Assembly (NCBI RefSeq): GCF_036588685.1
Contig: NC_086378.1
Span: 50,958,686 to 51,022,685 of the forward strand
DNA from: Mytilus trossulus
Lineage: Eukaryota; Mollusca; Bivalvia; Mytilida; Mytilidae
DNA length: 64,000 nt
Reading direction: 5' to 3'
Part shown: positions 10,350 through 21,800 of the stretch, one piece after another
How positions within the stretch are numbered: the first letter of the stretch is position 1
How the letters are laid out: the number at the start of each line of letters is the position of its first letter
Program-made: the position numbers and the translations under genes
The notes under the pieces: generated by a model
Seen by the model: only the letters and a program-made list of their open reading frames with translations
What the model was told of the DNA's origin: nothing
Database searches by the model: none

Positions 10350-12322
10350 CTAAAACTTGTACGCCTTTGCAAACATTTCACTAAATGAAACTGATTCTAG
10401 GAATTCTTTCAAGTTATATTTTCCATCACTATCATAATCTAGTTCTTCTACAATGCATTTAGCTTGTTCGCCTTCAAATCCATGACTTGATAGACCTGCT
10501 TCAAGTTCCTCTTTAGTCAGACTTCCGCTTCCATCTTTATCCATTTCTTCAAATGCATTCTTTAACTCATCACTGTAATTAAATAACGTATGTAGATCAT
10601 GCAAAGTTTATCAGTCAGTATTATATATTTTCAGAATCAAATGGTTCTCATGTTAAAAAAAATCATTAATAAATTATTATATATATTACGTTTGTCTTTT
10701 TCAATTCAATCATTTAGTTTTTTGGAAGCACGTTTGTTTTTATACTCATACTTATTTCGTTTAATTGACCACATGTCCTACACACTTTCCGAAAGACCAG
10801 TGATAGCTTTGCTTTCTCTTCTTTTTTTCTGCATATGCAAAATTCATTTTTTTTTATGAAACAGACTACCATTTTCTAGAGATATTAAAAAATCTTCTCA
10901 GTCTTAAACTGTGTAATTTCGTCAGAATATGTCGGGAAAATTTGCAACTGGACGTTAGGCAAACAAATATTAATACATTCTTAGCATACAGGTTTTCAGT
11001 AACTACGTAATCTCTATGTACATGTATAAAAGTTCTTATTCTATACTTTACCATTTTTGAGTTCTAAGTATGCCTGTCATGAATTCCTCTTTCGTTAAAT
11101 TCTTTGCTTCCTTTTGTCCGAAGAAAATAAACTTTTCCTGAAATGTACATTGGCAATGTGAAATATTATTGTTACTACAACGAAGTTTTTTTCTTCATTA
11201 GTACACAATAATGTTAACTGCTATAATAGCCTTTTCTGTATTGATCGTATGCAGCGTTTCTGCTGCAACTGCATGCAAAGAACATTTGTTTATTTACTTG
11301 TTGAGTTGATTTTTTTTAGTTTTATATGCATGATTTTTTTTAACTTTATTTGTTGTCATTGGCTTTGGACTAGCTATAAGTAACTGCGAGTAAACTGATA
11401 TCTGTACTTAGTGTTTTTCTGTTGTGTTGATGAATAACTACCAGTCGTGTTTTGCTAAGTTCCATTTTTATTTGTATTAATCCTTTTATTTTGAAACAGG
11501 GGCCTGGGCCTTGGTGACTGAGTGGACTAAAAAGTTACTACTGTAATCACTAGCCAGTCAACAATGAGGTTGCGAGTTCGAACCTCGCTCGTGTGGAAGC
11601 GCTTAACTCCAATCTTAATAGACTTGTCAGTTTTCCTATCGAAGGTTGGTGGTTTTCTCAGGGTACTCCGGCTTCCTCCACCAATAAAGTACTGGCCACC
11701 ACGGCCACGCAAAAGCCCAAAAGCGGTGATTAATAGCCAAATAAAAGGCCAAAAAATCAAAATCAAATTCATTTTAATACATGTACATGTATAATATATT
11801 CTATAGTGAACAGTCACACATATCTCCTATTATTTTATCCTACACATAAAACCTTTTTGACATTCCTTTAGCAATCAATCAAATATGTCACTATATACAC
11901 ATAAATATTGATACTACGAATAACTCAATAAGTTGTTAACTATTTAACTAGACATGATAAATAGTATTTTGATCTACCATGGGTGGTTTTTAAATGATAC
12001 ATTCGATAAGAAATTTCAAGAAATACAAAATTTCCAATGCGGTGCCTTTAAATTGTTCCCTTTCGGCCTTTAACGCATGTTCTCTGGTACCTTTGATGAC
12101 TATTCATTTATTTTATACTTTTAAAAACAACATGAAAATGTCGGTTTGGTGTAATTGTCGTTAAACATGTTAAACACTTACATTTATGTCGAAATCATCA
12201 ACCGTTTCGTATACATCCTGAAGGCATTGCTTCACCTCCTCTATTGTAAGAACATCATTGCCATCTTTATTATACTTCTTCCAGTAAGCTTCTGCTTGTT
12301 TTGGTGTTACAGATCCGGCCAT
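10350..12322 (-). CDS. Calmodulin-like EF-hand protein (three coding exons)
   Basis: Exons on the minus strand are 12322-12182 (47 codons, phase 0), 11137-11052 (ends phase 2) and 10572-10350. All junctions have GT donors (GTAAGT, GTAAAG) and AG acceptors after pyrimidine-rich tracts. The product is 149 aa, the length of calmodulin. EF1 is a modified loop (NKDGNDVLTIEE). The EF2 region around KEAKNLTKEEF lacks the acidic loop residues and should not bind calcium. EF3 (DKDGSGSLTKEE) and EF4 (DYDSDGKYNLKE) keep the key Asp/Ser and Glu12 positions. The start at 12322 (MAGSVTPKQ) is preferred to the in-frame ATG at 12358 because of its A at -3 and G at +4. It is a cytosolic calcium sensor or buffer by family; the partner is unknown. 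Its first intron contains a SINE and an opposite-strand signal-peptide-like exon. Confidence 0.85.
11211..11280 (+). other. Possible orphan signal-peptide exon
   Basis: After an acceptor-like TTCTTCATTAG (ending 11200), an ATG opens a frame with a strong hydrophobic core (MLTAIIAFSVLIVCSVSAAT). This mirrors the CRP genes, where exon 1 starts at or just before the ATG after an AG. I see no good splice donor before the stop shortly after 11280, and no cysteine-rich exon downstream before CRP2. It may be a relic of a further CRP-like gene or a chance frame. It lies antisense in intron 1 of the EF-hand gene. Confidence 0.3.
11503..11760 (+). mobile_element. tRNA-derived SINE
   Basis: A polymerase III-like head with an A-box region (TTGGTGACTGAGTGGAC) and a B box (GAGTTCGAACCTC near 11575) is followed by a conserved-core-like block (TCAGGGTACTCCGGCTTCCTCC, abbreviated here; 11660-11680) and 'actggccaccacggccacg'. 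A fragment of the same core lies at 33000-33060. It sits in intron 1 of the EF-hand gene. It is not a functional tRNA: the acceptor arms do not pair. Confidence 0.7.
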
Positions 12323-13100
12323 TTTATAATTTAGAATACAAGAAAAATGTTTTCTCAATCACTTCCTATATCCAAATTACAGGTGAAGATGTGTATATGA
12401 AGGCGGTGTCACGGATCAGAAATGTATGGAATGTTTTACTATATTGTCATACTCGTTTACACCCTTACATGTAAATGTATAAATACTATTTTTGTTATTA
12501 CATGATGATAAAAATATTTACCTTTAATAATACGAGAATAGTGGAGTGGAACAGGACATACCTGAACAATTAATAAACCTACTTTCCCGAGGACATGACT
12601 CTTACAAAATCTTGTCTTATTGTTTGCATTCAATTTGGTAATCTACATATTTTTCCAGCTTTAAACCGCTCTTGACCCATGCATCCATTCTCTTGGATAT
12701 TAAATAAAAACTGAACAACGATTGCCTGTCGTTTAATTTTCTGATGATGAAAATGTATATTTAAATTAAGTTTGCGGAAGGGTAATATTTAAATTAGAAG
12801 GTTCTTTATATAAACGAATATATATTCATATTTGATTTGATTAAAAAGATATGTTATATGAATTATTAAAATCAATTTGGTTGGGATGAAGCCTCGACAT
12901 TTCTTCGTCCTTTTTCCTTATTACGAAATAATTATTTGATATATTAACAATTTATCAAAAAGACCTATCACTCTTTTCTATAAGAAGATGAGCGGATGCA
13001 CGGATATTTTATTTTGAAAATTTAAAACTTTCATTTGCTAGTTTTTGTTTAATTTTTGACAAAATTTATAGAATATACAAAAACAATGTTTTTTAAACAA
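12323..13100. other. Upstream flank of the EF-hand gene
   Basis: AT-rich; must contain the EF-hand promoter and 5' UTR, but I cannot place a start site. No other coding signal seen. Confidence 0.4.
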
Positions 13101-14105
13101 ACTGGTGATAACCCGATAGGAAAGCTTACTATATCTATTATACCAATTGATATATTTATAAAACATATGAGAAAAGTTCTGTTATAATATCGTTAGTTGT
13201 ACATGTTGGTTTTTTTTTAAAGTAGGGTAAGTTTAAACATTTCTTTATTTTAGTAAAAAAAAATTATTACTGTATAAGTTGTTACCTTATTCTATGGTAC
13301 AAAAATCAACAAAAAAATCGTTTTGGCCCCAGATAACTTTCAAAATGTATATATCATTGAAATAGCTCCAAATTACCTCCCTTTGGTGCAAAAATGTTAT
13401 TTTTTTGCATTAAGATTGAAATATCTTTTTTTAACTCATCGGTGACCTATATTTTTGATTTATTTTTTTAAAAAGCTGTACTGAAACTTAACTATTGTAA
13501 AATTTAGGCGATTTCTGTGATTATGTTTTTATTTCGATATTATCTCTATTTCTCTTATTAGTTCAACAGAAAAGTACCTTTACAAAAATGTATGCTTCTT
13601 TCGAAGGCAGATTGTGAGCTTAAATAAACGGCGACCCATTTTTTTTAATTTTATTTTCCTATTAGGTATATGATAAAGATCATCTATAGAAAAAATAAGC
13701 GAAATTATATACTACAAAAAAAAAAAAAGATTTATACCCGCGAACCCTCTTAATTATCACAATTCTAATTGAGAACAGCAAACACAAAAGCTGTAACCAT
13801 GTTAGAGATAAAAGCAATGCCTAGTTGTGTGATTTATATAACAAAGGTCAACAATTAAACTGTTAGACTTCCTCAAATTAGCCCTCCCTGTGGGGATACA
13901 GACACCATTTGGTATTAGAGCCCTGAAAGAAAAGTGACCTCTGTTAATGTCTTTTTTCATTAATCTCATATGTTGTTTTAATAGTTTAGGATCACACAGC
14001 TGTTGCATTCTACGGGGACTTTTGTGGCCTATAAATGGCCTGATGTGAAGGAAAAAACAATACATACAAGATTCGCTTTTTTACTATTACATTAAATGTT
14101 CTTAA

Positions 14106-15638
14106 CCCTTTAACGTTCCTACCGGTCAATCTGACCGTTAAGCTTAATTTGTGGCGGAGTAGTTTGCAAGAAGTTTTGTATCGTTGACAATTTTTGACGT
14201 ACATATGTGGTTGTGTGCTCAAATTGAAGATCAGTATACCACCAACTTGATTTTTGGTGTCTCAAATCCACAAAATGCAATGCATTATGTCAATTTGCCC
14301 TATATTGACAAGATTTTTTTGGGGGAAAACTGTTTTATTTTCATTTTTAAATAGAATATTTTCACAAAATGTCACTAGACAAATTGTTGCTGTTTTTTGT
14401 TTTAAAATGACAATTTTCATAACTGAGCCGTGATCATTTACAAGAATACTATCAAAACTGTAAGTAAAACCCATACACATACAAAAAATCTGATTCATAG
14501 AGTATCAACACTGAAACAAAACTCAAATTACAAGGAGTTTTCATGTTTTGTTTTATCAGTTTTTATAGCAAAAGAGATGAGAACACCTAAAATGTGTTAA
14601 AAATTGTTAGCCAAGTCGGAATAGCAAAAACAAATCTTTGTTTCTTTAGTGTCTGGTTATGAGGGTGTTGGATATCGTATCGCTAAGGTATAGACATAGT
14701 GACATATAGACGAAAAAACGAACATTTCTGAATAACTTTCATACAAATTTGCTTGAAAAAATAATAATTTTCAAAAAAAATAGCTTCTTAAGAAAACGAA
14801 GTTGGATTATGTTCTCCCAAAATTAATTTCTAGTTTTACAGAGAGGGTGACTTATATGCTTAAATTTCATAAGTTTTCCAATGGTTTCTGTGGCTCAGTG
14901 GAAAGATGCACAATCTTTCACCCGGATGATCGCGTGTTCAAACCTCACTGCCGGAGGATGAAAAAATAAATTCCTACATTAAATAAAACTTAACTTAACA
15001 TTAAATAAAACTTAAACTAAATAAAACTTAACTTAACTTTACTTTCAATTTCAATTAAGACAACTGAAATACATGATTACATCAAAAAGAAAATTTTACC
15101 CCCCCCCCTTTTTTCTCCCCTCTCTCTGTTTTTGTTACATTCTTAGCCTGGGCACACAATAATACCAGATTTTCATTCAATATTTACTCAAAATTCTTTC
15201 CTAAAGCCTCATTCTGTAAGCAGTTATGAATAGTACCTATTTAACATAAACTTGGGCCATTTATTTGACTATGACAAAAATTCTCAAAAAATCCACTATT
15301 TTTCGGTGTTTCGAGTCTTGATATTTCTACCAATCAGACAGGTTTTGCATATTTCTGTATAAAGTTTTCACCGATAACGTTGCCGAAAGTCTTCATGCAT
15401 TAATTTAACACTAAAACTATGTTCTATTTTTGTCACTAAATGTCTGTAAAACCGCTTTTCCGCTGGAATTGTACATTTTTGTCACTTTAATTCAGCATGT
15501 CACGTACCTTGGTCAATCATCTATCAGATGAGTCTAACTTGTCCTTTGAGTGAGCTTTTTATCGAAATGTGCAATTGATTGAAAACAGATATCCTTTATT
15601 CGGGAAGAAAAGGTTAAAAATCCTTGAATGTTAAAGGG
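14106..15638. mobile_element. piggyBac-type non-autonomous element with TTAA target duplication
   Basis: The element is bounded by TTAA on both sides (14102-14105 and 15639-15642). Its ends are inverted: CCCTTTAACGTTC at the left, GAATGTTAAAGGG at the right. The paralogous site upstream of CRP3 (about 28128-28135) reads straight through without the 1.53 kb, with TGAA where TTAA would be. TTAA targets with CCC-starting ends are typical of piggyBac-family transposons. I find no transposase frame, so it is non-autonomous. A tRNA-like SINE head lies inside it. Confidence 0.8.
14882..14962 (+). mobile_element. tRNA-like SINE head nested in the piggyBac-type element
   Basis: A-box-like TGGCTCAGTGGAAAG and B-box-like GTGTTCAAACC with tRNA-like spacing, followed by an AT-rich tail with repeated 'ataaaacttaactta' units (14985-15050). 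The arms do not pair well enough for a real tRNA gene. Confidence 0.6.
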
Positions 15639-16075
15639 TTAAAACACGTCTGAAATCTGCTGCTATATCACATTGAGATGGTATGTATTTCATGTTGTTT
15701 GAAAAAAATAGAAGTGCGCAATCTCATCGTGAGAGTCAAGAGTCATATTATCTTCTACCCTGACTTGTGAGGTACGATATAATGAGCTGTAAAGCAATGC
15801 GTGCATGCATAGCCGTTTTCCAAAAGGTAAAGTATGTTTTTCCCCTTAATTTTGGTAAACTTAGCTCAGATTTTACAAAAACACGTGTAAGCCACAATTA
15901 AAAGCATTTATAATGATAATGTCTAGATATGCAATTTTAGTTATCGGAAATCTGGTAAAAATGTCGGACATCTTTGGTTTTATTTTCTATTTGTGTTCAT
16001 AACGTAAACACATGTTTTTGTATTTATACAAACGATAACTACTAAATTTTCTTTTGTTCGACTTATTCATGCTTT

Positions 16076-16375
16076 TCATATTAGGTCTTTTAAGAACAGT
16101 AATTTACCCACAGATAGGACATTGGCTGTTTTTGGCATGGATATCAATAATGTGGTCATTTTTATAAATTTCCTGTTTACAAAACTTTGAATTTTTTTCG
16201 AAAAACTAAGGATTTTCTTATTCCAGGCATAGATTACCTTAGCCGTTATTTGGCACAACTTTTTGGAATTTTGGATCCTCAATGCTCTTCAGTTTTGTGA
16301 TTGTTTGGCTTTATAAAAATTTTGATATGACCGTTAGGCGTACTAAATTATAATCCTGGTACCTTTGATAACTAT
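16076..16375 (-). repeat. Interspersed repeat, family D (inverted)
   Basis: The reverse complement matches 22785-23045 over 'ggtaccaggattataattta', 'gagcattgaggatcca', 'aagttgtgcca', 'cttaggtaatctatgc' and 'aataatgtggtca'-type blocks. Shorter relatives lie near 40815-40870 and 48650-48740. The frame at 16076-16282 is part of this repeat. Confidence 0.7.
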
Positions 16376-16686
16376 TATTGCTAACTTTATATTTCAATGC
16401 AGCAGCACCCTATACTAACAACACTAGCGTATAGTATAATTATATAACCAGATATACCTAGTGGGGACACCTCTTTTCCTATACTGTAACGTCATCAATT
16501 AGATATATCATATTGTTCTAACCATGAGTAAGTAACACGAAGAACACCACATACAAAGCAGCACTGTATATATGTACCCTAACATTGTAGGTTTGACCCG
16601 AACTTAATAAGTAATCTTCAGGTTCGAAGCCAAGGTTGACAATGTTTTTTTTCATTTTGACGGTCATCTTGGCCAAGCATTCGATT

Positions 16687-17060
16687 TAAGGGAGCTCGCT
16701 TCTCAGTTTCAAAGTAATTAACTTTACAAAACACTAGTTAATAATGATAAGGAATTATTATAGGAATCCAAAAAGCAAAAAAATATATAGGTCATCGTGC
16801 TTGTTTTCGAGATATTAGCCAATGAAATCTTGACTTTTCATCGCTTTATCATTGGCAAGTTAAAGTTCTCAAAAAATGTTAAAAAGTAATTAAAATTTTA
16901 TAAGACTTTTACAGATGGCTTATCATTATACACGTTAAAGAATTTCAAAAAAAAATGGGGGTCACCGGGCAAATTATTGCAAGGCATTTAAATGGATAAA
17001 ACCAGAGGATTCAGAAAATCTGACAAAAACTCCAAAACATGACAAGCCAGCTTCCTTAAT
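16687..17060. repeat. MITE-like element with TTAAGG ends
   Basis: Left end TTAAGGGAGCTCGC near 16686, right end AGCCAGCTTCCTTAA near 17045-17059: an inverted pair of about 14 bases with TTAA at the outer edge. No coding frame. It lies in the 5' flank of CRP2 and has no match upstream of CRP3. Confidence 0.5.
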
Positions 17061-17479
17061 AACCTGATGTAAATTCAAATCATTTTCCTTGAAATTATCC
17101 ATTTTTGACTTGGTCAAGACGAGAAGGTAACATTAAAAAAATTGTCACCCGCTCAACTATGTGATAGAGTAAATTAAACTCTCGTATTAGCCAATCAAAC
17201 TATGGCATTTTAACGTGAAGTATAATAATAATTATTACTAGTATACACGTGCTTTGAACATTGTAATTGCGAGTCTTTGTGTTTTTTGAAAATAATTGTG
17301 GTGCCTTCAATTTAAGGCCAAATTGGCAATTAGAGCTAAAAACATTTACCTGATGCAAAGTTAAGTAGAAACATGTTAACTGTTGTAAGCATCATTTCTC
17401 TTTTAAAAATATGTTTGTCAGGACGAATTTTTGTTTCTTCAACATGGAGTACTTTTAGAACCGCATTATTATGTTTTAG

Positions 17480-20276
17480 ATGAGATTATTTGTTACTCTC
17501 TTTCTTTTGGCAATGATATTCATCGAGGCAGGCGGATCATGTGAGTATTAACTGTGTAAAATATTTAGATAAGATAGAGCCTAAGGCAACAACCATTTGA
17601 TTTTCTGGGGGGGGGGGGGGGGGGGGGCTATGGTTTGTTTTGGAAAAAAAAGTTTGTTTCCAGGTTTTGGTGGAAAAAAAATTTGTTTTGGACCCTGAGA
17701 AAAAAAATTTGTTTGTTTCACCCTCAGCTGCCACTATATGTAATGCTAAAAATAGCCCCCCCAGAAAATCAAATGGTTGCTGCCTAACTAGTCTACTCTA
17801 ACAGTTCCGTACCACGATCTCTGGTAAATAGTGGTCGTAATGGAAATCCTATATTTGTAGCATTAAAAGAAGCAAGATGACATTTTTAGACATTTTTACA
17901 ATGACGAAAGATGAAAGAACACCTTTTATTCTACGAAAGGTAACTAAATGTAAACTTCCAAAATGGATCATCTTTTGTGCACATTTTGGCTCCTGAAAAA
18001 TATGACCAAAAGGTTCATTTTCATGCTGTGCTACAACATATCTTCATTAAACTGTTAACGACAAATGCAAGTCCTTGATTCTAAATAATATGGACATCAC
18101 AATGTTTTGAAAGTCTTTTTGTATGATTTTCTGAATTGGTTCTAATAAACTTTATATACATATTGTATTTAACTTAAGGACTACACGAGTTGTTTACCAT
18201 TTGACACATAATTCAGGTGTGGTTATTACAATGAAACTAAATTAAGTAGATCTCCTTGGTTTTGCTGTCGTAGAAAAAAGTTTATTCAGGTTGTTGAAGA
18301 ACACATGTGCTTTTGAAAAATGCCATATAGAAAAGAAATCAATTAAATCTGACAAGAAAAAGCTAAAAATTTTATGGACTTTTCTATAATAATTACATTT
18401 ATACATAGATATAAGAAGATGTGTAATGAGTGCCAATGAAACATCACTATCCAAGTCACAATTTATTTAATACCACTATAGGTCAAAGTACGTGTACATA
18501 TGGATACTAAGTATTACTTTAAATATATACAACCGTATGTGTATAATCAGATTGTGTTGCAGGTCTCATATTTTGAGATATTTACGTAACACATCCCATT
18601 GCTAACTTAGCAAATAGAGACAGGAAGTCCTCATAAAGGTAAAAGTTTCAAAATAGATAGATACATGACTGAATAATGTATGAGATAATATCCTATAGTA
18701 TTATGTGATTGTAAAACTGAATAAAATTGGAACCGACATTTTTTTCAATATGTCTATGTATATTTTAATTTAAGATTCTTCACAAAGCACTCATGTATTA
18801 TTCGCTTCGGATGTTCCGGCAGAAAAAGGTTGTTCTGGATGCTATGTTAATGGAGTATGTTATTTAGCCAATCAACAGTGGAAATACGAGTGTTGGACTT
18901 TACAATGTGATTATCAAAATTATGGTTATCCAATAATCAGAAGATCTGTACCAGTCAAAACTCGTACGTTTTCTTTATTTTAAGACGTAATTAAAATTAA
19001 CCTTTAAAAAAACGAGCACTTTTCTTTTCACTCGCAGAATCAAGATCTTCAAATTGTTCAATTGCTAAGAGATCTTTATTTTGTTGTTGAAGACTGTTTT
19101 GATAAAATATTGTAATAATGTATCCTGCTTTGGTACTTTAAAAAAAAGTTTTTTCATCGAAAGACCTCCTTCTCAAAAAATGATTAATTTGTATCTGAAA
19201 GTAAAATTATGATTTTCTCCCTATTGAATTTATGTTTTTAATATGAATGTTTTTCTTATTTATTTTTTCGATTATTACTCAACACTATCCAATCTACTAA
19301 ACAATGTAATTAAACGCCATATTCAGGTGTTTACAATTTTGTTAAGAATTCAGAAATATTCTAAAACATTGTTACAATATCATAACAAAAACTTCTATGC
19401 TACGAATTTAGTAGTGTAGATTTTGTTGAAAGTGACTCAAACGTGAAGTAAATTCAGACCCTATTCCTTTATTGTCATACGTGTATGTAAAATTCCTTTA
19501 AGAGTACGTTAAATATTTATGTTAAGAGAAACATTTCTGCTTTATATTCTTTTAAATTAGTTATTTTTAGCTAAGCTTATACTGAATTGTTAAAATTTTT
19601 GTAATACTTCTGAATCAATATTCCTATAAATCTTTTTATTTAGTTCTAGATTATGATTAGGGTGACACAGTTTGCGAGTCGATTCTCAAATAAGATTACT
19701 CTTTCCAGTCATGCATGGTTTTTTATGTTGTTTTTTTTTTTTATTGTGAGATGTTGTTGAAATCTTCTAGATGATAGAAAAACAGACGGTTCGAGTGTAA
19801 AAAATAGAATTAACATACAAAATATATAATAAACATAAGATCGCTTTGCGGTTGAATTATTTTGCATGTATGTACAAATCCCTCTTTTAGATGGACGGAT
19901 CACTTCAAAGGATAAATCGTATATTCATTATTTATAATAAATTGTCAGTCAAGAAATACACTTTCTATATTTTGCATTCTTTCTACGCTTTCAATCAACA
20001 CATTATTTTTCTCACAAAAAGAAACTAGTTTTGAATAGATAATGTTCCTACGAAATTAATACTAGTATATAAAACATATCTGAATTGTACTGTACCCAAT
20101 TAACAAAGTGGCGTTTTGGTAAATATTCATTCATGTCCTACGATTGTTTTCTTTTATTGACAGAGTGTAAAGATTCGAACGGGAGATGCGTGGATAATGG
20201 TGTAACTGACCACAGACGATGCACATGTGATGTGACAGGATCGTTTTATACATGGAAATGTATATATAACAAATAA
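17480..20276 (+). CDS. CRP2: secreted ten-cysteine protein (three coding exons)
   Basis: Exons 17480-17540, 18775-18963 and 20164-20276 give 120 aa. Exon 1 starts right after an acceptor (GTTTTAG/ATG) and encodes a signal peptide (MRLFVTLFLLAMIFIEAGG). Exon 2 has a spacer of about 20 residues absent from CRP1 and CRP4, then C-x2-C-x5-C-x10-C-x4-C (KGCSGC, WTLQC). Exon 3 has C-x6-C-x10-C-x-C-x10-C. Intron phases are 1 and 1 (donors GTGAGT and GTACGT). The codon across intron 2 is Gln, giving PVKTQC. It is the closest relative of CRP3 and sits in the matching copy of the segmental duplication. Intron 1 holds a small poly-G foldback element and a family A fragment. Secreted by signal peptide; the biological role is not evident from sequence. 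Confidence 0.8.
17584..17787. repeat. ~204-bp foldback element with a 21-base poly-G run
   Basis: Left arm 'ggcaacaaccatttgatttt' followed by 21 G (17607-17627); right arm has seven C then 'agaaaatcaaatggttgctg' (17757-17785). The middle holds T-rich 'gtttgtttt' blocks. It is inserted in intron 1 of CRP2 and not seen in CRP3 intron 1. Confidence 0.7.
18407..18490 (+). repeat. Family A fragment
   Basis: 'agaagatgtgtaatgagtgcc' and 'aacatcactatccaagt' match the start of the family A repeat. It lies in intron 1 of CRP2. Confidence 0.6.
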
Positions 20277-20799
20277 ATAACTTGGTCTAATTGTGGTTTT
20301 GAGTGAATTTCAAGACTGGCCCCATTGTCCTTTTCAACCTAGTAAAAGTAATTATTTGTATACATAACTGTCGAACCTTTTTATGTAACGTAGCTTTACT
20401 GGAAATGCGTATCATCGATCGTATGTCACAATTAAGTGAAATTTCACTGGTGACCTTAAATTACATTTTAAAAATCTTCACAAACAAACAAAAGCGTTCA
20501 TTGAACTTGAAGTTTATATTATTCTTTTCTTTTACTGCAAACCATGATATTCAATTTCTCACCTGATATTTGCATGACCATTTGATAACAAAAAGGATCT
20601 TTTGAATCAATTATGTCATAATTTTGCATCACTTCATTAACAATATTCAAAGTTACCACAAAAGAGGGTTGCATGGTTTTATCTCAATAGGAACAAAATA
20701 CTACAAGACATAGAAATTATGTTATATATAATACATTAAGACTGTACTCGGGTAAGTTACTAAGATGCTTAAATAAATTTTCAAGGTTAATTTTTAACC

Positions 20800-21540
20800 A
20801 CAGGTACAAAATGTACACGTCATTCCTCAACCATTCATTTGAACATAATTATAATTTCATTCGGTTGAACAAAGAGAATTAGAAATAAATTAATTTCTAC
20901 TGGGTGTATTCGTAATTAGTATGTAAAGATGCCGTTTCAGTTTTTCCCGCTTTTGGAAGTGTTTCGCGGGAATTTTTCCCTTAGTTCTTTATTCAGCACG
21001 ATAACGTCCTACTGTTCGTTCGATAAATTTTAAAGTCCATAAAATATCTATACTTTGATAGTAAGTTTCATTTATTTCTATGTATATATATATTTACATA
21101 TTGTTGCATTATTATAATAATTACATATACCAGCGACGTTGTCGTGCAGCTATCCATGTTAAATACGTTTTCATTTCATTTTATTTATCTTGTACAGACT
21201 TTTCCTTTGCTTGGTATCCACTGTAATTTTTTTATTGTTTCAAATAATACAATGATGAACGTTGTCACCAGGGGTCGATTTCACAAAAAAAAAAACACCT
21301 TACAAATAAGATTTATCGTAAGTATACTAATTAGTTCATGAGGACAGACAACTAAAACGGCCGTAATCAGAAATTGCTTGCTGATATTCAATACATGTAC
21401 CATTTTTGTCTATAAATTACGCTGTAGAAATAAAATGGTGTGCATTACACTCAAAGTCGCATACATGATGTTCTATCTAATTATACTAAAAATATTCTCA
21501 TGGTGATATGATAATTTTCGATATCAAAAAAGGAAAAAGG
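20800..21540. other. Intergenic, nothing recognised
   Basis: AT-rich sequence past the end of the segmental duplication. No supported exon or named repeat. Confidence 0.4.
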
Positions 21541-21544
21541 AACA

Positions 21545-21800
21545 TCCCAAAAATACTGAACTTCGAGGAAAATTCAAATCAGAAAATCCCTAATCAAATG
21601 GCAAAACCAAAAGCTCAAGCACATCAAACAAATGAAAAACAACTGTCATATTCCTGAGATTATACAAGCTTTTACTTATGTAGAAATGGTGGATTAAACT
21701 TCGATTTATTGCTACCCAAACCTCTCACTTTTATGACAGTCGCATCAAATTCATCAAATTGACCTGGATGTGTGAACAAAATAAATAGACTTCGTAGATA
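21545..21800 (+). repeat. Family B repeat
   Basis: 'cgaggaaaattcaaatcaga', 'ccctaatcaaatggcaaa', 'tcatattcctgagatt', 'acctctcacttttatgacag' match the copy at 2913-3165 in order. Confidence 0.7.

Larger units (their letters stand above)
13100..20800 (+). repeat. Segmental duplication, copy 1 (holds CRP2)
   Basis: Collinear with 27480-33300. Matching landmarks: 'acccgataggaaag' (13113) with 'acccgttaggaaaag' (27487); 13790-14100 with 27800-28130 (gacctctgtt.., gttgcattct.., tggcc blocks); 'acaaaaacacgt' (15878, 28368); CRP2 with CRP3 including introns; 'gtgacacagtttgcgagtc' (19661) with 'gtaacacagtttatgagtc' (31070); 'acaattaagtgaaattt' with 'acaattgagtgaaatgc'; and 'gacatagaaattatgttata' at 20706 and 33221. 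Copy 1 is longer because of insertions at 14106-15638, 16076-16375 and 16687-17060. Confidence 0.75.

Noticed and set aside
10073-10384. 103-codon basic frame
   Set aside because: Overlaps the 3' end of the EF-hand gene on the opposite strand and has no recognisable motif.
14882-14962. Real tRNA gene
   Set aside because: A- and B-box-like blocks are present, but the acceptor arms do not pair and an AT-rich SINE-like tail follows. The same holds for 11503-11590, 24442-24533 and 32150-32265.
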